A stretch of DNA of 64,000 nt from Silicimonas sp963779765 (GCA_963779765.1 CAVZZP010000002.1:992001-1056000), one strand, 5' to 3'; positions 8,172-19,804 are shown, counted from the stretch's first letter. Program-made: numbers and translations. The notes: generated by a model from the letters alone, not told the origin.

Positions 8172-8894
8172 TCAACTCGCGAGACCTTCGAGCAGCTCTT
8201 CACTATATGGTCTACGATGATCGAAGTCGGTCGAATTGCAGACCAACCAGTCAGCAAAGACCATTTTTGGAAGAGCTTCGTTCTCGGCACTCCAGTCGTG
8301 GCAACGGGGGTCCTCCACGCTAGGTATGAGGTCGCTGCCGGTTACATTTGAGTAGGAATAGTAGCAGCCATATATCCGCTCAGCTCCAATGCCATCTGCC
8401 ACGCACTTGACGGACAAGCTCTCATCCAATTCGCGTCCAACGTCTTCCATCCACCGACATATCGCATAATACCCGGATACATCGTCCGTTTTCCCTATCT
8501 CGGCATATAGCGCTGTGAGAAAGCGAAATTCGGCCTCGTCACTAAGTGGTTTCCAGCCAAGATTCGTTAGGAATTTCTCCGTGATCGGTAGCATTTCAAA
8601 ATAGTTCAGTCGCGGATCTTCGAGGTAGGCAAATTCATCCGCGTACAGGCCCTCGTTCATCAAACCATTGACGACCGATGCAATTTCTGCGGATGTGGCG
8701 CTTCTTCGGCTTAATTCAGGCGTTGGTCGGAAACGTGCGGCCAAGCGGAGAAGTCGAAATCTAGGCGTCTCGAACAGTTCCATTTCTTGCGGTTCCAGCC
8801 TCTGCTTAAGAAGTCTTACCCCTTCCGGCACGTCGAACCAATAGCGGTAAGAGCCACCAAGCATTACACACCGAACCGCTGGTTTGTCCCGCAT
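8172..8894 (-). CDS. Orphan hypothetical protein, low GC
   Basis: 240 residues, soluble, no signal peptide. Base composition is near 50% GC, far below its neighbours, and codon use is visibly different (more A/T third positions). I recognise no domain. The C-terminal half has CRWMEDVGREL and a tyrosine-rich YGCYYSYSN stretch; the N-terminal part has LLRLAARFRPTPELSRRSATS. Start is uncertain: ATG 8894 or ATG 8864 (MLGGSYRYW). It is inserted between GNAT copies B and C. The context says recent acquisition; it could be a toxin, an immunity protein or a phage remnant, with no evidence to choose. Confidence 0.55.
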   Translation of the reverse strand: MRDKPAVRCVMLGGSYRYWFDVPEGVRLLKQRLEPQEMELFETPRFRLLRLAARFRPTPELSRRSATSAEIASVVNGLMNEGLYADEFAYLEDPRLNYFEMLPITEKFLTNLGWKPLSDEAEFRFLTALYAEIGKTDDVSGYYAICRWMEDVGRELDESLSVKCVADGIGAERIYGCYYSYSNVTGSDLIPSVEDPRCHDWSAENEALPKMVFADWLVCNSTDFDHRRPYSEELLEGLAS

Positions 8895-8975
8895 AGCAGA
8901 CTTCTGGACGCGGCGCGCCCAGCGCTCTCGAAGACACCGCGATACCCGGACCCCTTCCCGCGTCCCGCTCTACCG

Positions 8976-9010
8976 CTTGACCCAGCGCACGCCTTGTCCA
9001 AACTGCCGCC
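8976..9010 (+). promoter_or_regulatory. Candidate promoter of the GNAT gene
   Basis: TTGACC at 8977-8982 lies about 30 bases before the ATG. The same hexamer (TTGACC or TTGACG) keeps its place upstream of the start codon in all three GNAT copies (7290, 7947, 8977). In copies A and C it is followed by the shared CTTGTCCAAACTGCC. Conservation across broken copies fits a -35 element that moved with the gene; the -10 is not obvious. Confidence 0.4.
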
Positions 9011-9479
9011 ATGCTCGTCATCCGCCCCGCCCTCCCCGTCGACCTTGCGCCCCTCGCCGCCCTTTGGGAGACGGGATGGCACGAGGCGCACGATGGCCAC
9101 GTGCCCGCTGCCCTCGCCCGGCTGCGGACGACGACGAGTTTCCGCAAGCGCATCGCGGCCCTGAAGGACGACCTCCGAACTGCCGGACCCAAGGGCGACC
9201 CGCGCGGCTTCTGCGCGATCCGGGGCGACGAGATTTACCAGCTCTACGTCGCGCCCAAGGCCCGCGGCACCGGCCTCGCCCGGCGTCTTCTTGTGGACGG
9301 CGAGACCCGATTGGCTGAAAGCGGCGTGACGCGCGCCTTCCTCCTCTGCGCTCCGGGCAACCTGCGGCGGCGTCCGCTTCTACGAGCGTGCCGGGTGGGA
9401 GAACATGGGCACTTGCCCCGAGACCGTCGATGGCATCACCTTCGATCTCGTCCGGTTCGAAAAGACCCTCTCCCCCTGA
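9011..9479 (+). CDS. GNAT-family N-acetyltransferase, frameshifted
   Basis: About 155 residues. The N-terminus reads MLVIRPALPVDLAPLAALW; motif A is QLYVAPKARGTGLARRLL (the acetyl-CoA R/Q-x2-G-x-G/A loop appears as ARGTGLA), and motif B is RFYERAGWEN. A break near 9359-9361 (AACC where AAC is expected) shifts the frame; removing one C restores GGVRFYERAGWENMG and the ending FDLVRFEKTLSP at stop 9477-9479. It is the fullest of three copies in this region. Substrate unknown. Confidence 0.72.
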
Positions 9480-9529
9480 GCGCACGTTCGGTTTACTCTT
9501 CCTCCCCCAGCCGCGCAGCCGACACGGGT

Positions 9530-9570
9530 GCCATACGCTTTGCCGACAGCGATGCCGACGCATTGCAGAC
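9530..9570. promoter_or_regulatory. Helically phased GCC(G/A) repeat array, copy 1
   Basis: GCCATA at 9530, GCCGAC at 9542, GCCGAC at 9554 and GCAGAC at 9565 are spaced 12, 12 and 11 bases apart. The same order and near-identical spacing appear at 39452-39491. The stretch lies about 210 bases before dprA. An array with one helical turn per unit suggests a protein-binding site, but no regulator is known to me for it. The rest of 9480-9776 shows no gene. Confidence 0.4.
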
Positions 9571-9776
9571 GGCCGCATTTCGAGCCCCGCCAACACGTTA
9601 ACCGCCCGGAACGCCGGAGTCGCCCGGTCCGCGCCGTTGCCACCGCACGCGGCAGGCATGATCCGGTGACCTCTCCACCGCCTCCCCGGAAATAGCGAGG
9701 AGGCGAAAAATTCAACATTAATGTGCTGTTAACCGACTCGCACCATAACGATCCTCAGCAAGACGGCGGAGACAGG

Positions 9777-10916
9777 ATGGCCAAGGATTTATCCCCTTCC
9801 ACCCACCCTCTCACCCCACCCCTCACTGAGGAAGTGTGGCTAGACTGGCTCCGTCTCTTGCGATCACGCCGCGTCGGCGTGACCACCTTCTTCCGCCTCA
9901 TGGACGAACACGGCAGCGCCGCCCGGGCGCTCGAGGTCCTGCCCTCGGTCGCCGCCACCGCAGGCGTGACCGACTATCGCCCCTGCGACCCCAGGACCGC
10001 GCGCACCGAATGGCAGGCCGCCCTCCAGGCCGGCGCCACACCCATCGCCTTCGGCAGCGACGCCTATCCTGCCCTCCTCTCCGAAATCCCCGATCCGCCG
10101 CCCATCCTGTGGTGCATCGGCGATCCCGCCCTCCTTCAGCGCCCCATGATCGCCCTCGTCGGCGCGCGCAACGCCTCGTCCGTCGGCACACGCATGGCGC
10201 GCAGGCTCGCCGCCGACCTCGGCGCGGCAGGCCACGTCGTCGTCTCGGGCCTCGCGCGCGGCATCGACACCGCCGCCCACCTCGCCGCGCTCGACACCGG
10301 GACCATTGCGGTCATGGCCGGCGGCGTCGACGTGATCTATCCGGCGGAAAACGCCGTCCTGGGGCAGGAGATCGAAGGCAAGGGCCTCAGGATCAGCGAA
10401 AGCCCGATGTCCCTTGTCGCCCAGGCCCGCCACTTTCCGCGCCGCAACCGCATCGTCTCGGGCCTCGCCCGCGCCGTCGTCGTGGTCGAGGCGGCGGCAA
10501 AGTCCGGCAGCCTCATCACCGCGCGCACGGCCCTCGACCAGGGACGCGACGTCTTCGCGGTCCCCGGCCACCCCTTCGACCCGCGCGCCTCGGGCTGCAA
10601 CATGCTGATCCGCGACGGGGCGACGCTGGTGCGGTCGGCGAAGGATGTGCTCGACGCGCTGGAAACCGCCTCTGGCGCCGTTTTCAAGCGACCCGAGGCA
10701 CCGACCGATACTCCGCCCTCAGCCGCCCTGCCGCGCGATACGCTCGACCTCCACCAGCGAATCCTCGACCGTCTCGGCCCCAGCCCTGTCGCCGAGGACC
10801 AGCTGATCCGGGACCTCAAGGCACCCGCAAGAAGCGTCTCTCCCGAGATCGTGACGCTCGAACTCGAAGGTCGCGTCCGCCGCGAACCCGGCGGTCTCCT
10901 CGTCCGCGTCTCGTAG
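9777..10916 (+). CDS. dprA: DNA-processing protein DprA
   Basis: 379 residues from ATG 9777 (GGAG at 9768-9771, five bases before). The Rossmann-fold core shows IALVGARNASSVG, VVSGLARGIDTAAHLAAL, the GGVDVIYPAEN loop, ISESPM, HFPRRNRIVSGLARAVVVVEAA, SGSLITARTALDQGRDVFAVPG and the ending GCNMLIRDGA, all standard for DprA. A winged-helix DML1-type C-terminal domain follows (about 310-379). In naturally competent bacteria it loads RecA on incoming single-stranded DNA. An earlier GTG at 9723 is rejected. It lies directly upstream of topA. Confidence 0.96.
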   Translation: MAKDLSPSTHPLTPPLTEEVWLDWLRLLRSRRVGVTTFFRLMDEHGSAARALEVLPSVAATAGVTDYRPCDPRTARTEWQAALQAGATPIAFGSDAYPALLSEIPDPPPILWCIGDPALLQRPMIALVGARNASSVGTRMARRLAADLGAAGHVVVSGLARGIDTAAHLAALDTGTIAVMAGGVDVIYPAENAVLGQEIEGKGLRISESPMSLVAQARHFPRRNRIVSGLARAVVVVEAAAKSGSLITARTALDQGRDVFAVPGHPFDPRASGCNMLIRDGATLVRSAKDVLDALETASGAVFKRPEAPTDTPPSAALPRDTLDLHQRILDRLGPSPVAEDQLIRDLKAPARSVSPEIVTLELEGRVRREPGGLLVRVS

Positions 10917-11023
10917 AGACGCGCGCGGTCGGGCCCCTGCGGCACCGGGCGGGGCGGATTGACATTCCGGGTCCCGAACCCACATGTTCCGCCGCCAATG
11001 CCCCCGGCCCCGAAAGGACCTTC

Positions 11024-13562
<2,539 letters not shown>

Positions 13563-13677
13563 GGCCGGCGGGCCTCACATATACGGAATGACGAATATGT
13601 TACTGGTGCGCGCGGAGGGGGTCTGAAAGGGTCCGGCCACGACCGAAACCCGCAGCAAGACCCAGAAGGCAGTTCGT

Positions 13678-14229
13678 ATGTCCAAGACCCCTTTCCTCTC
13701 CCGCCGCAGCTTTGTCGCGTCCACCGCCGCAGCCCTCGCCGCACCCTCGATCCTCCGGGCGCAGGAGACGATCCACAACATCTCCAGTTTCCGCCGGCAG
13801 GACTGGCGCGACCACTTCGAGACCCTTGGCGTCGCCACCGTCGTGGCCGACACGAGTTCCCGCGCCCTGCACTTCTGGAACGCCGACGACACCGACTATC
13901 GCGTCTTTCCGACCTCGGTCCCGCGCACCGACGAGCTGACAAAGCGCGGCTATACCCAGGTCGTGCGCAAGAAGATCGGGCCAAGCTGGACACCGACGCC
14001 TTCGCAGATGGAACGCGATCCGGAATTGAAACCGATTGCCGCAGGCCCCGACAACCCGCTCGGCACCCACGCCATGTACCTCGACTGGCCAGCCTACATC
14101 ATCCACGGCACCCACGACACGCGGAAGATCGGCCGCCGCTCGTCGGATGGCTGCATCGGTCTCTACAACCCGTCGATCGAAGAGCTTTTCGCGCTCTGTC
14201 CGGTCGGGACGCAAGTCCGCCTGATCTGA
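13678..14229 (+). CDS. L,D-transpeptidase (YkuD family)
   Basis: 183 residues. Twin-arginine-like signal LSRRSFVAS with a following hydrophobic core and AQE cleavage site (about residue 29). The catalytic block is IIHGTHD followed by RRSSDGCIGLYN, with the nucleophilic cysteine in S-x-GCI and the HGT histidine 16 residues before. It makes 3-3 or Lpp-type links in peptidoglycan or anchors envelope proteins. The export through Tat is inferred from the RR motif. Monocistronic between topA and the CoA-transferase genes. Confidence 0.88.
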   Translation: MSKTPFLSRRSFVASTAAALAAPSILRAQETIHNISSFRRQDWRDHFETLGVATVVADTSSRALHFWNADDTDYRVFPTSVPRTDELTKRGYTQVVRKKIGPSWTPTPSQMERDPELKPIAAGPDNPLGTHAMYLDWPAYIIHGTHDTRKIGRRSSDGCIGLYNPSIEELFALCPVGTQVRLI

Positions 14230-14320
14230 CCTTCCCCATCCCCGCTTGCCGCGGTGCGGCGATTGACTTCACCCCGGGCGGACGGCAAACCTGCCCGGGA
14301 CACGACGGGGAGATTGCTGC

Positions 14321-15025
14321 ATGAAGAAGGTGTACGCCAACGCGACCGAGGCGCTCGACGGCCTCCTTCACGACGGGATGTTGATCGCCGCCGGAGGGTT
14401 CGGCCTCTGCGGCATTCCCGAGCTTCTGATCGAGGCGATCCGCGAGAGCGGCGTCAAGAACATCTCGGTCGCGTCGAACAACGCGGGCGTCGACGACTTC
14501 GGACTCGGCCGCCTGCTCGAGACCCGGCAGATCTCGAAGATGATCTCGTCCTACGTCGGCGAGAACGCGGAATTCATGCGCCAGTACCTCTCGGGCGAAC
14601 TCGAGCTGGAATTCAACCCGCAGGGCACGCTGGCCGAGCGGATGCGCGCGGGCGGCTGCGGCATCCCCGGCTTCTACACCAAGACCGGCGTCGGCACCGT
14701 CATCGCCGAGGGCAAGGACCACAAGGACTTCGACGGCCAGACCTACATCCTCGAGCGCGCAATTGTCGCCGACCTCGCCATCGTGAAGGCATGGAAGGCC
14801 GACACCACGGGCAACGCGATCTTCCGCAAGACGGCCCGCAACTTCAATCCGCCCGCCGCGATGTGCGGCCGCGTCTGCGTGATGGAGGTCGAGGAGATCG
14901 TTGAACCGGGCGCGCTCGACCCCGACCACATCCACCTGCCCGGCATCTACGTCCATCGCCTGATCCAGGGCGACCACGAGAAGCGGATCGAACAGCGCAC
15001 CCTGCGCAAGCGTGAGGAGGCCTGA
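14321..15025 (+). CDS. 3-oxoacid CoA-transferase subunit A
   Basis: 234 residues, ATG 14321 with GGGGAG upstream. It has AAGGFGLCGIPELLI, the SNNAGVDDFGLG block and GGCGIPGFYTKTGVGT, all diagnostic of the alpha subunit of SCOT/AtoD-type transferases. It moves CoA from succinyl-CoA to acetoacetate or related 3-oxoacids, feeding ketone bodies or aromatic breakdown products into acetyl-CoA. Subunit B follows after 3 bases. Whether the natural substrate is acetoacetate or 3-oxoadipate cannot be told from the sequence, so no symbol is given. Confidence 0.92.
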   Translation: MKKVYANATEALDGLLHDGMLIAAGGFGLCGIPELLIEAIRESGVKNISVASNNAGVDDFGLGRLLETRQISKMISSYVGENAEFMRQYLSGELELEFNPQGTLAERMRAGGCGIPGFYTKTGVGTVIAEGKDHKDFDGQTYILERAIVADLAIVKAWKADTTGNAIFRKTARNFNPPAAMCGRVCVMEVEEIVEPGALDPDHIHLPGIYVHRLIQGDHEKRIEQRTLRKREEA

Positions 15026-15028
15026 GAC

Positions 15029-15667
15029 ATGGCGGACGACCTGAAGGGCTGGGACCGCAACCAGATGGCCGAACGGGCCGCGAAGGAGCTTGAGGACGGC
15101 ATGTACGTCAACCTCGGCATCGGCATCCCGACGCTGGTGGCGAACTATGTCGGCGACAAGGAGATCACGCTCCAGTCCGAGAACGGGATGCTGGGTATGG
15201 GCCCCTTCCCCTATGAAGGCGACGAGGATCCCGACCTCATCAACGCCGGCAAGCAGACCATAACCGAGGTTCCGCGCACGGCCTACTTCGATAGCGCGAC
15301 CAGCTTCGGGATGATCCGGGGCGGCAAGATCGCCGCCGCGATCCTGGGCGCGATGGAGGTTTCCGAGAAAGGCGACCTCGCCAACTGGATGATCCCCGGC
15401 AAGCTCGTGAAGGGCATGGGCGGTGCGATGGATCTGGTGGCAGGCGTGGGTCGCGTGATCGTCGTGATGGACCACACCAACAAGCACGGTGAATCGAAGG
15501 TGCTGAAGGAATGCACTCTGCCGCTGACCGGCAAGGGCGTGGTCGACATGATCATCACCAACCTCGGCGTGCTCGAAGTCGGTCACAAGGGTCTGCACAT
15601 CGTCGAATGCGCCCCCGGCGTAAGCCACGACGACATCCGCGCGGCGACCGAAGCGACGGTCGTCTGA
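15029..15667 (+). CDS. 3-oxoacid CoA-transferase subunit B
   Basis: 212 residues, ATG 15029 with GAGGAGG overlapping the end of subunit A. The catalytic glutamate is in QSENGMLG, with GIGIPTLVANYV before and the family's LVKGMGGAMDLVAG after. The length is normal. It completes the two-subunit enzyme with the preceding gene. After the stop there are two small hairpins (15675-15688 and 15691-15707) with no T-run, so termination here is uncertain. Confidence 0.93.
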   Translation: MADDLKGWDRNQMAERAAKELEDGMYVNLGIGIPTLVANYVGDKEITLQSENGMLGMGPFPYEGDEDPDLINAGKQTITEVPRTAYFDSATSFGMIRGGKIAAAILGAMEVSEKGDLANWMIPGKLVKGMGGAMDLVAGVGRVIVVMDHTNKHGESKVLKECTLPLTGKGVVDMIITNLGVLEVGHKGLHIVECAPGVSHDDIRAATEATVV

Positions 15668-15772
15668 GACGGTCCCGCCTTTGGCGGAGCGATCCACAAG
15701 ATCGCCCCGCAAGCCTCCATTGTTGCGGCAGGACTTCATACTGTCGCCTCAATCCGTGATTATCCGCAGCCG

Positions 15773-16796
15773 ATGGCCATGACGATCACGCCAAGACTTT
15801 CTCCTCGGGCGACGAACGCCACGACAGGCCCTCGGCGCTGGCGCGATATGGCCATCCTCGGGGGACTTCTGGCGTTTGTGGTCGCAGGCTTCGCAGGTCT
15901 CGCCTCGGCCACCGGATGGGCCGAGACTTGGGCCGCACTTGGTGCGCTGTCCCTGCCCGCGATGGCAGCTCTTCTGGTCCTCTCGCTCGTCAACTACCTG
16001 GCACGCGGCCTGCGCTGGCATCTCTTCGCCGGCCAGCTTGGCCTGCCGACGACGATCGGGCAGGACCTGCGGCACTTCATCGGCGGCTTCGCCATGTCGG
16101 TCACGCCGGGACGCCTCGGCGAACTGGTGCGGATGCGCTGGATCGGGCGCGAGACCGGCTGGCGTTTCGACCGCACTGCGCCCTTGGCCCTCGTCGACCG
16201 CGCAGCCGACCTTGCCGCCATGGCCGCGCTGATCGCGCTGTCGGTCGCCTTCTCGGCCACAGGCCTCGCCGGGCGCCGTGCCCGTGGCGATCCTGGCCTT
16301 CGCCGCCGCATTCGCCGCAACGCGGCCTTCGCTTCTCCGCGCCATCGCAGGCACCGGACACCGCGCAACGGGTCGTCGTCTGCCGCGCCTCTTCGCCCGC
16401 CTCCGCCGCGCCGCGCTGTCTCTCGACGCCTTCTCGCGTCCATCGGCCCTATTGATCGCCGGCCTGCTCGGCACCGGCGGCTGGCTGGCCGAAGGCTATG
16501 CCTTCCACCTTCTGCTCGGGTGGATGGGGGCCGAGGTGCCGTTCTGGCGTGCGGTCGGCATCTTCGTCTTCGCCACGCTCGCCGGCGGCCTCACCGGGGC
16601 ACCGGGCGGACTTGGCGGAGCAGAGGCGGCGATGGTCGCCCTTCTCGCCCTCGACGGTGTGCCGGTCGAGACCGCCTTGCCCGCGACGCTGGTGATCCGT
16701 GTGACGACGCTCTGGTTCGCGCTTGGCCTCGGTCTGCTGATCTTCCCCTATGCCGAGCGTCTTTCGAAAAGGACCGCCGATGCGCTGGAAATCTAG
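15773..16796 (+). CDS. Lysylphosphatidylglycerol-synthase-TM/UPF0104-type flippase, frameshifted
   Basis: About 340 residues with around eight membrane segments, of the UPF0104 / AglD / LPG-synthase transmembrane family. Family marks are NYLARGLRWHLF, the TPGRLGELVRMRWI block and GGLTGAPGGLGGAEAAMVALL near the C-terminus. The frame breaks in a GGG run at 16271-16273; removing one G joins FSATGLAG to AVPVAILAFAAAF. It begins an operon with DprE1-like and DprE2-like genes and overlaps the next gene by 17 bases, so a role in flipping or handling the lipid-linked sugar is a reasonable inference. Confidence 0.8.
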
Positions 16797-18093
16797 CGAC
16801 TACGCCGGCTGGGGCCGCGTCCTTCGCGCGTCGGGCGAGGTTGCGCGACCCGAACGCGCGGCGGCTGTCGCACAAGCGACCGCCGACACCCCCAGCCCCG
16901 CGATCGGGATGCGGCGCAGCTATGGCGACGCCTGCCTCAACGACGGCGGACGTGTCATCGACATGACCCGTCTCGACCGCGTCCTCGACTTCGACGCGAC
17001 CACCGGCGAGATCCACGTCGAGGCGGGCGCAAGGATCGGCGAATTGCTCGCGACCTTCTCGCCGCGCGGCTGGCTGCCGCCCGTCATGCCGGGAACCGGC
17101 TTCGCCACCGTGGGCGGCGGCATCTGCATGGACGTCCACGGCAAGAACCACCACGGTGCGGGAAGCCTGGGCCAGCATGTGACCGAGATCACGCTGATGA
17201 CCCGCGAAGGCCCGCGCGCGATCACTCCAGATGCCGATGCGTCGCTCTTCAAGACGACCGTCGGCGGACTGGGCCAGACCGGCCCGATCCTTTCGGCCCG
17301 CTTCCGTCTACTTAAGGCCAAGGGCGACGTAATGGTGGTGACCGAGAGGCGCGTGCAGGACTGGGACGAGTTCCTGCACCTTCTCGACGCTTCGGACGCG
17401 ACCTATTCGGTCGGCTGGATCGACGCCACGGCGCGCGGCCTCTCGCTTGGTCGCGGCATCCTTGAGGAAGCCGAAACCGGCGGCGGTCTCGTCCGCCCGG
17501 CGAAGCGCGGGCGCAAAATCCCGCTGGATGCGCCGGGCCTCACGCTGTCCCCGCCCGTGGTCCGCGCCTTCAACGCGGCCTACTGGCGGCGCGTGCCGGC
17601 GTCAGGCCGGACCCTCGTCAAACCCGTCGATGACTTCTTCTTCCCGCTCGACAAGATCCACGACTGGAACCGGCTCTACGGCAAGCGGGGCTTTCACCAG
17701 TTCCAATGCGTCGTCCCGCTGGCCGAGGCCGACCGCCTGCGCGGTATTCTCGAGAAGGTCGCGAACTCGGGCCTCGCCTCGCCGCTGGCGGTGCTCAAGC
17801 GCACGGGCCCCGGACGCGCAGGCTTTCTGTCCTTCCCGATGGAGGGCTACACGCTGGCCGTCGATTTTCCGAACCGCACAGGCGCCGAACGTCTGATCCG
17901 TGACCTGATCCGCATGGCGGCCGAAGCCGGGGGCCGGATCTATTTCGCCAAAGACTCGGTCGCGTCGCCCGAGGCGGTGCGGGGCATGTACCCTGAGCAG
18001 GCTCACTGGCTGGACGAGGTCGAGCAGATCGACCCCGACGCCGCCTTTGCGACCGACCTTGTGCGCCGACTGAAGCTGAGGGAACGGACATGA
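16780..18093 (+). CDS. DprE1-like FAD-dependent oxidoreductase
   Basis: 437 residues from ATG 16780 (AAAGGA six bases upstream). FAD_binding_4 domain with MRRSYGDACLNDGG and PGTGFATVGGG, then VHGKNHHGAGSLGQHV, almost the DprE1 signature, and the active-site lysine in RIYFAKDS. DprE1 oxidises decaprenyl-phospho-ribose at C2 in mycobacteria; DprE2 then reduces it to the arabinose form. The next gene is a DprE2-like reductase overlapping by 4 bases, so the pair probably performs a two-step epimerisation of a polyprenyl-phosphate pentose. The actual sugar is not proven. Confidence 0.83.
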   Translation: MRWKSSDYAGWGRVLRASGEVARPERAAAVAQATADTPSPAIGMRRSYGDACLNDGGRVIDMTRLDRVLDFDATTGEIHVEAGARIGELLATFSPRGWLPPVMPGTGFATVGGGICMDVHGKNHHGAGSLGQHVTEITLMTREGPRAITPDADASLFKTTVGGLGQTGPILSARFRLLKAKGDVMVVTERRVQDWDEFLHLLDASDATYSVGWIDATARGLSLGRGILEEAETGGGLVRPAKRGRKIPLDAPGLTLSPPVVRAFNAAYWRRVPASGRTLVKPVDDFFFPLDKIHDWNRLYGKRGFHQFQCVVPLAEADRLRGILEKVANSGLASPLAVLKRTGPGRAGFLSFPMEGYTLAVDFPNRTGAERLIRDLIRMAAEAGGRIYFAKDSVASPEAVRGMYPEQAHWLDEVEQIDPDAAFATDLVRRLKLRERT

Positions 18094-18827
18094 GCACCAC
18101 CTGGATCGTCCTCGGGGCAACTTCGACCATCGCGCGGCACTTCGCGCGCCTCGTCGCAGCGAAGGGTGACGGCCTGATCCTGGCCGGCCGCGATATGGAA
18201 GAACTTCGCCGTTCTGCCGCCGACGGCCTCGCGCGCGGCGCCCCCATGGCCGAGGCGATGGCCTTCGACGCGCGCGATCCGGCGTCATTCGATCCGCTTA
18301 TCGACCGCCTGCGCAGCATCGGCGGCAGCATCAGCGTCGCCGTCTTCGTCGGCTCCATGCCATCGCAGGAAGAGATCGACGCCGATCCCTCCCTCGTCGA
18401 CGGCACCATCACCGACAGCTTCACGGGCCCAGCACGATTCCTGACAGCCATCGCCCCTTTGCTTGAGGAGCGCGGCGAAGGCACCGTCGTGGGCGTGGGT
18501 TCGGTCGCGGGCGACAGGGGGCGGCTCGGCAACTACGTCTATGGTGCCTCGAAGGCGGGCTTTCACGCCTATCTCTCAGGCCTTCGCAACCGCCTGGGAC
18601 GCTCAGGCGTCCATGTCGTGACGGTCAAGCCCGGCACCGTGGATACCGCGATGACATGGGGAATGGACAAGCTGCCCTTCCTCGCGCCGCCCGAAAAGGT
18701 GGCGGGCGACATCCTTCGCGCCGTCGAGCGCAAGAAAGACGTCCTTTATACACCATTCATATGGTGGCCGGTGATGACGGTGATCCGCGCCATCCCGGAA
18801 CGCGTCTTCAAGAAGATGAAGATCTAG
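18090..18827 (+). CDS. DprE2-like short-chain dehydrogenase
   Basis: 245 residues. NAD(P) loop VLGATSTIARHFA with the DprE2-type SxIA variation, catalytic S138, Y151 and K155 (NYVYGASKAGF), and the VTVKPGTVDT block. The C-terminus is hydrophobic then basic (FIWWPVMTVIRAIPERVFKKMKI), which may hold it at the membrane near its lipid substrate. ATG 18090 overlaps the TGA of the DprE1-like gene (ATGA). Its TAG stop overlaps the stop of the opposite-strand transglycosylase gene in a shared CTAG. Confidence 0.83.
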   Translation: MSTTWIVLGATSTIARHFARLVAAKGDGLILAGRDMEELRRSAADGLARGAPMAEAMAFDARDPASFDPLIDRLRSIGGSISVAVFVGSMPSQEEIDADPSLVDGTITDSFTGPARFLTAIAPLLEERGEGTVVGVGSVAGDRGRLGNYVYGASKAGFHAYLSGLRNRLGRSGVHVVTVKPGTVDTAMTWGMDKLPFLAPPEKVAGDILRAVERKKDVLYTPFIWWPVMTVIRAIPERVFKKMKI

Positions 18828-19804
18828 CCGTCATTCGCCAGCCGCGGCCCGACGAAGACGCAGCCATCGCTGACGAGGTCCGGCGTTGTCGAGCAGAGCG
18901 TCCGAGCAAGGTTCCAGGCCGCCAGCACCTTCGGCACATAGCCCCGCGTCTCGGCATAGGGCGGGACGCCATCGTACGCCATCACCGCGCCCTCGCCCGC
19001 GTTGTAGCCCGCCAGAGCCATCACGGGATCACGGTTGAACTCGTTCATCAGCCAGTCGAGATACGCAACGCCGCCCTTGATGTTCTGACGAGGGTCAAGG
19101 CTGTCCTTGACGCCGAACCGCTCCGCCGTCGCCGGCATGAGCTGCATGATCCCCTGCGCGCCCGCGTGGCTCTTGGCCTTGACCTTGCCCCCGCTCTCGA
19201 CGGCGATGACGGCCAGCACGAGGGCGGGAGAGACCTGGGTGCCCACAGTCGACATCAGGATGTCCGACCCATGCTCTTCGATGATGCCCTGAAGCATCTG
19301 AAGCCGTGGCGTCCCGATCTTCAGCGCCTCTTTCTGGATCGTCGCCATCGCGGCGCTGAACCGCGTCGCACTGTCGATCCCCCTGTCGGGCGACACCAGC
19401 GCCCAGTACCAGTCCCAGTCGGTCGGCGCCTCTGGGACGACACCCTCTGGCAGCTGAAGCGCCTCCTTCGGCCGGGGATCGCCCGGACGGCGCGGCGACT
19501 GACCGGGTGTGATACGATACATCTCGGCGTCGGGGTCTACCTGCACGGTGATGCGCTTGCCCACGGCGGCAGTCGGCAGTCCGACGCGCCGAAAGGTGAA
19601 GTCCTTGCGCACATCCGGAGCTGCCGCGGTTTCTGGCGCCGCCACGGCTTCCACACCTGCGTCCGTCTGGGGCGGCTCGAGCGTCTTGTCCGCTGCGTCC
19701 TGCGCGCCGGCGGGGCTCTGCGCGACGAGCAGACAAGCGATCGCCGCTGCCCTGCCGATTCCCATAAGCATTGTCCCGTAAGCCTTTCTCAATTCTTTTG
19801 TCAT
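18824..19804 (-). CDS. Lytic transglycosylase (SLT domain)
   Basis: 326 residues. Signal peptide to about residue 34 (AGAQDAAD), a linker rich in Ala and Pro, then a C-terminal SLT domain: catalytic E203 in VIAVESGG, AGAQGIMQLMPATAERFGV, and YNAGEGAV. It cleaves peptidoglycan glycan strands. It is divergent from the Flp/Tad genes, and wall-cutting enzymes beside secretion loci often open the wall for the secretin; that link is inferred from position only. The alternative start at 19771 would shorten the basic region of the signal peptide. Confidence 0.88.
   Translation of the reverse strand: MTKELRKAYGTMLMGIGRAAAIACLLVAQSPAGAQDAADKTLEPPQTDAGVEAVAAPETAAAPDVRKDFTFRRVGLPTAAVGKRITVQVDPDAEMYRITPGQSPRRPGDPRPKEALQLPEGVVPEAPTDWDWYWALVSPDRGIDSATRFSAAMATIQKEALKIGTPRLQMLQGIIEEHGSDILMSTVGTQVSPALVLAVIAVESGGKVKAKSHAGAQGIMQLMPATAERFGVKDSLDPRQNIKGGVAYLDWLMNEFNRDPVMALAGYNAGEGAVMAYDGVPPYAETRGYVPKVLAAWNLARTLCSTTPDLVSDGCVFVGPRLANDG

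Noticed and set aside
14099..15739. A 546-residue minus-strand frame over the CoA-transferase genes
   Set aside because: Antisense shadow of two clear genes with normal operon spacing; composition is typical of a reverse-frame translation.
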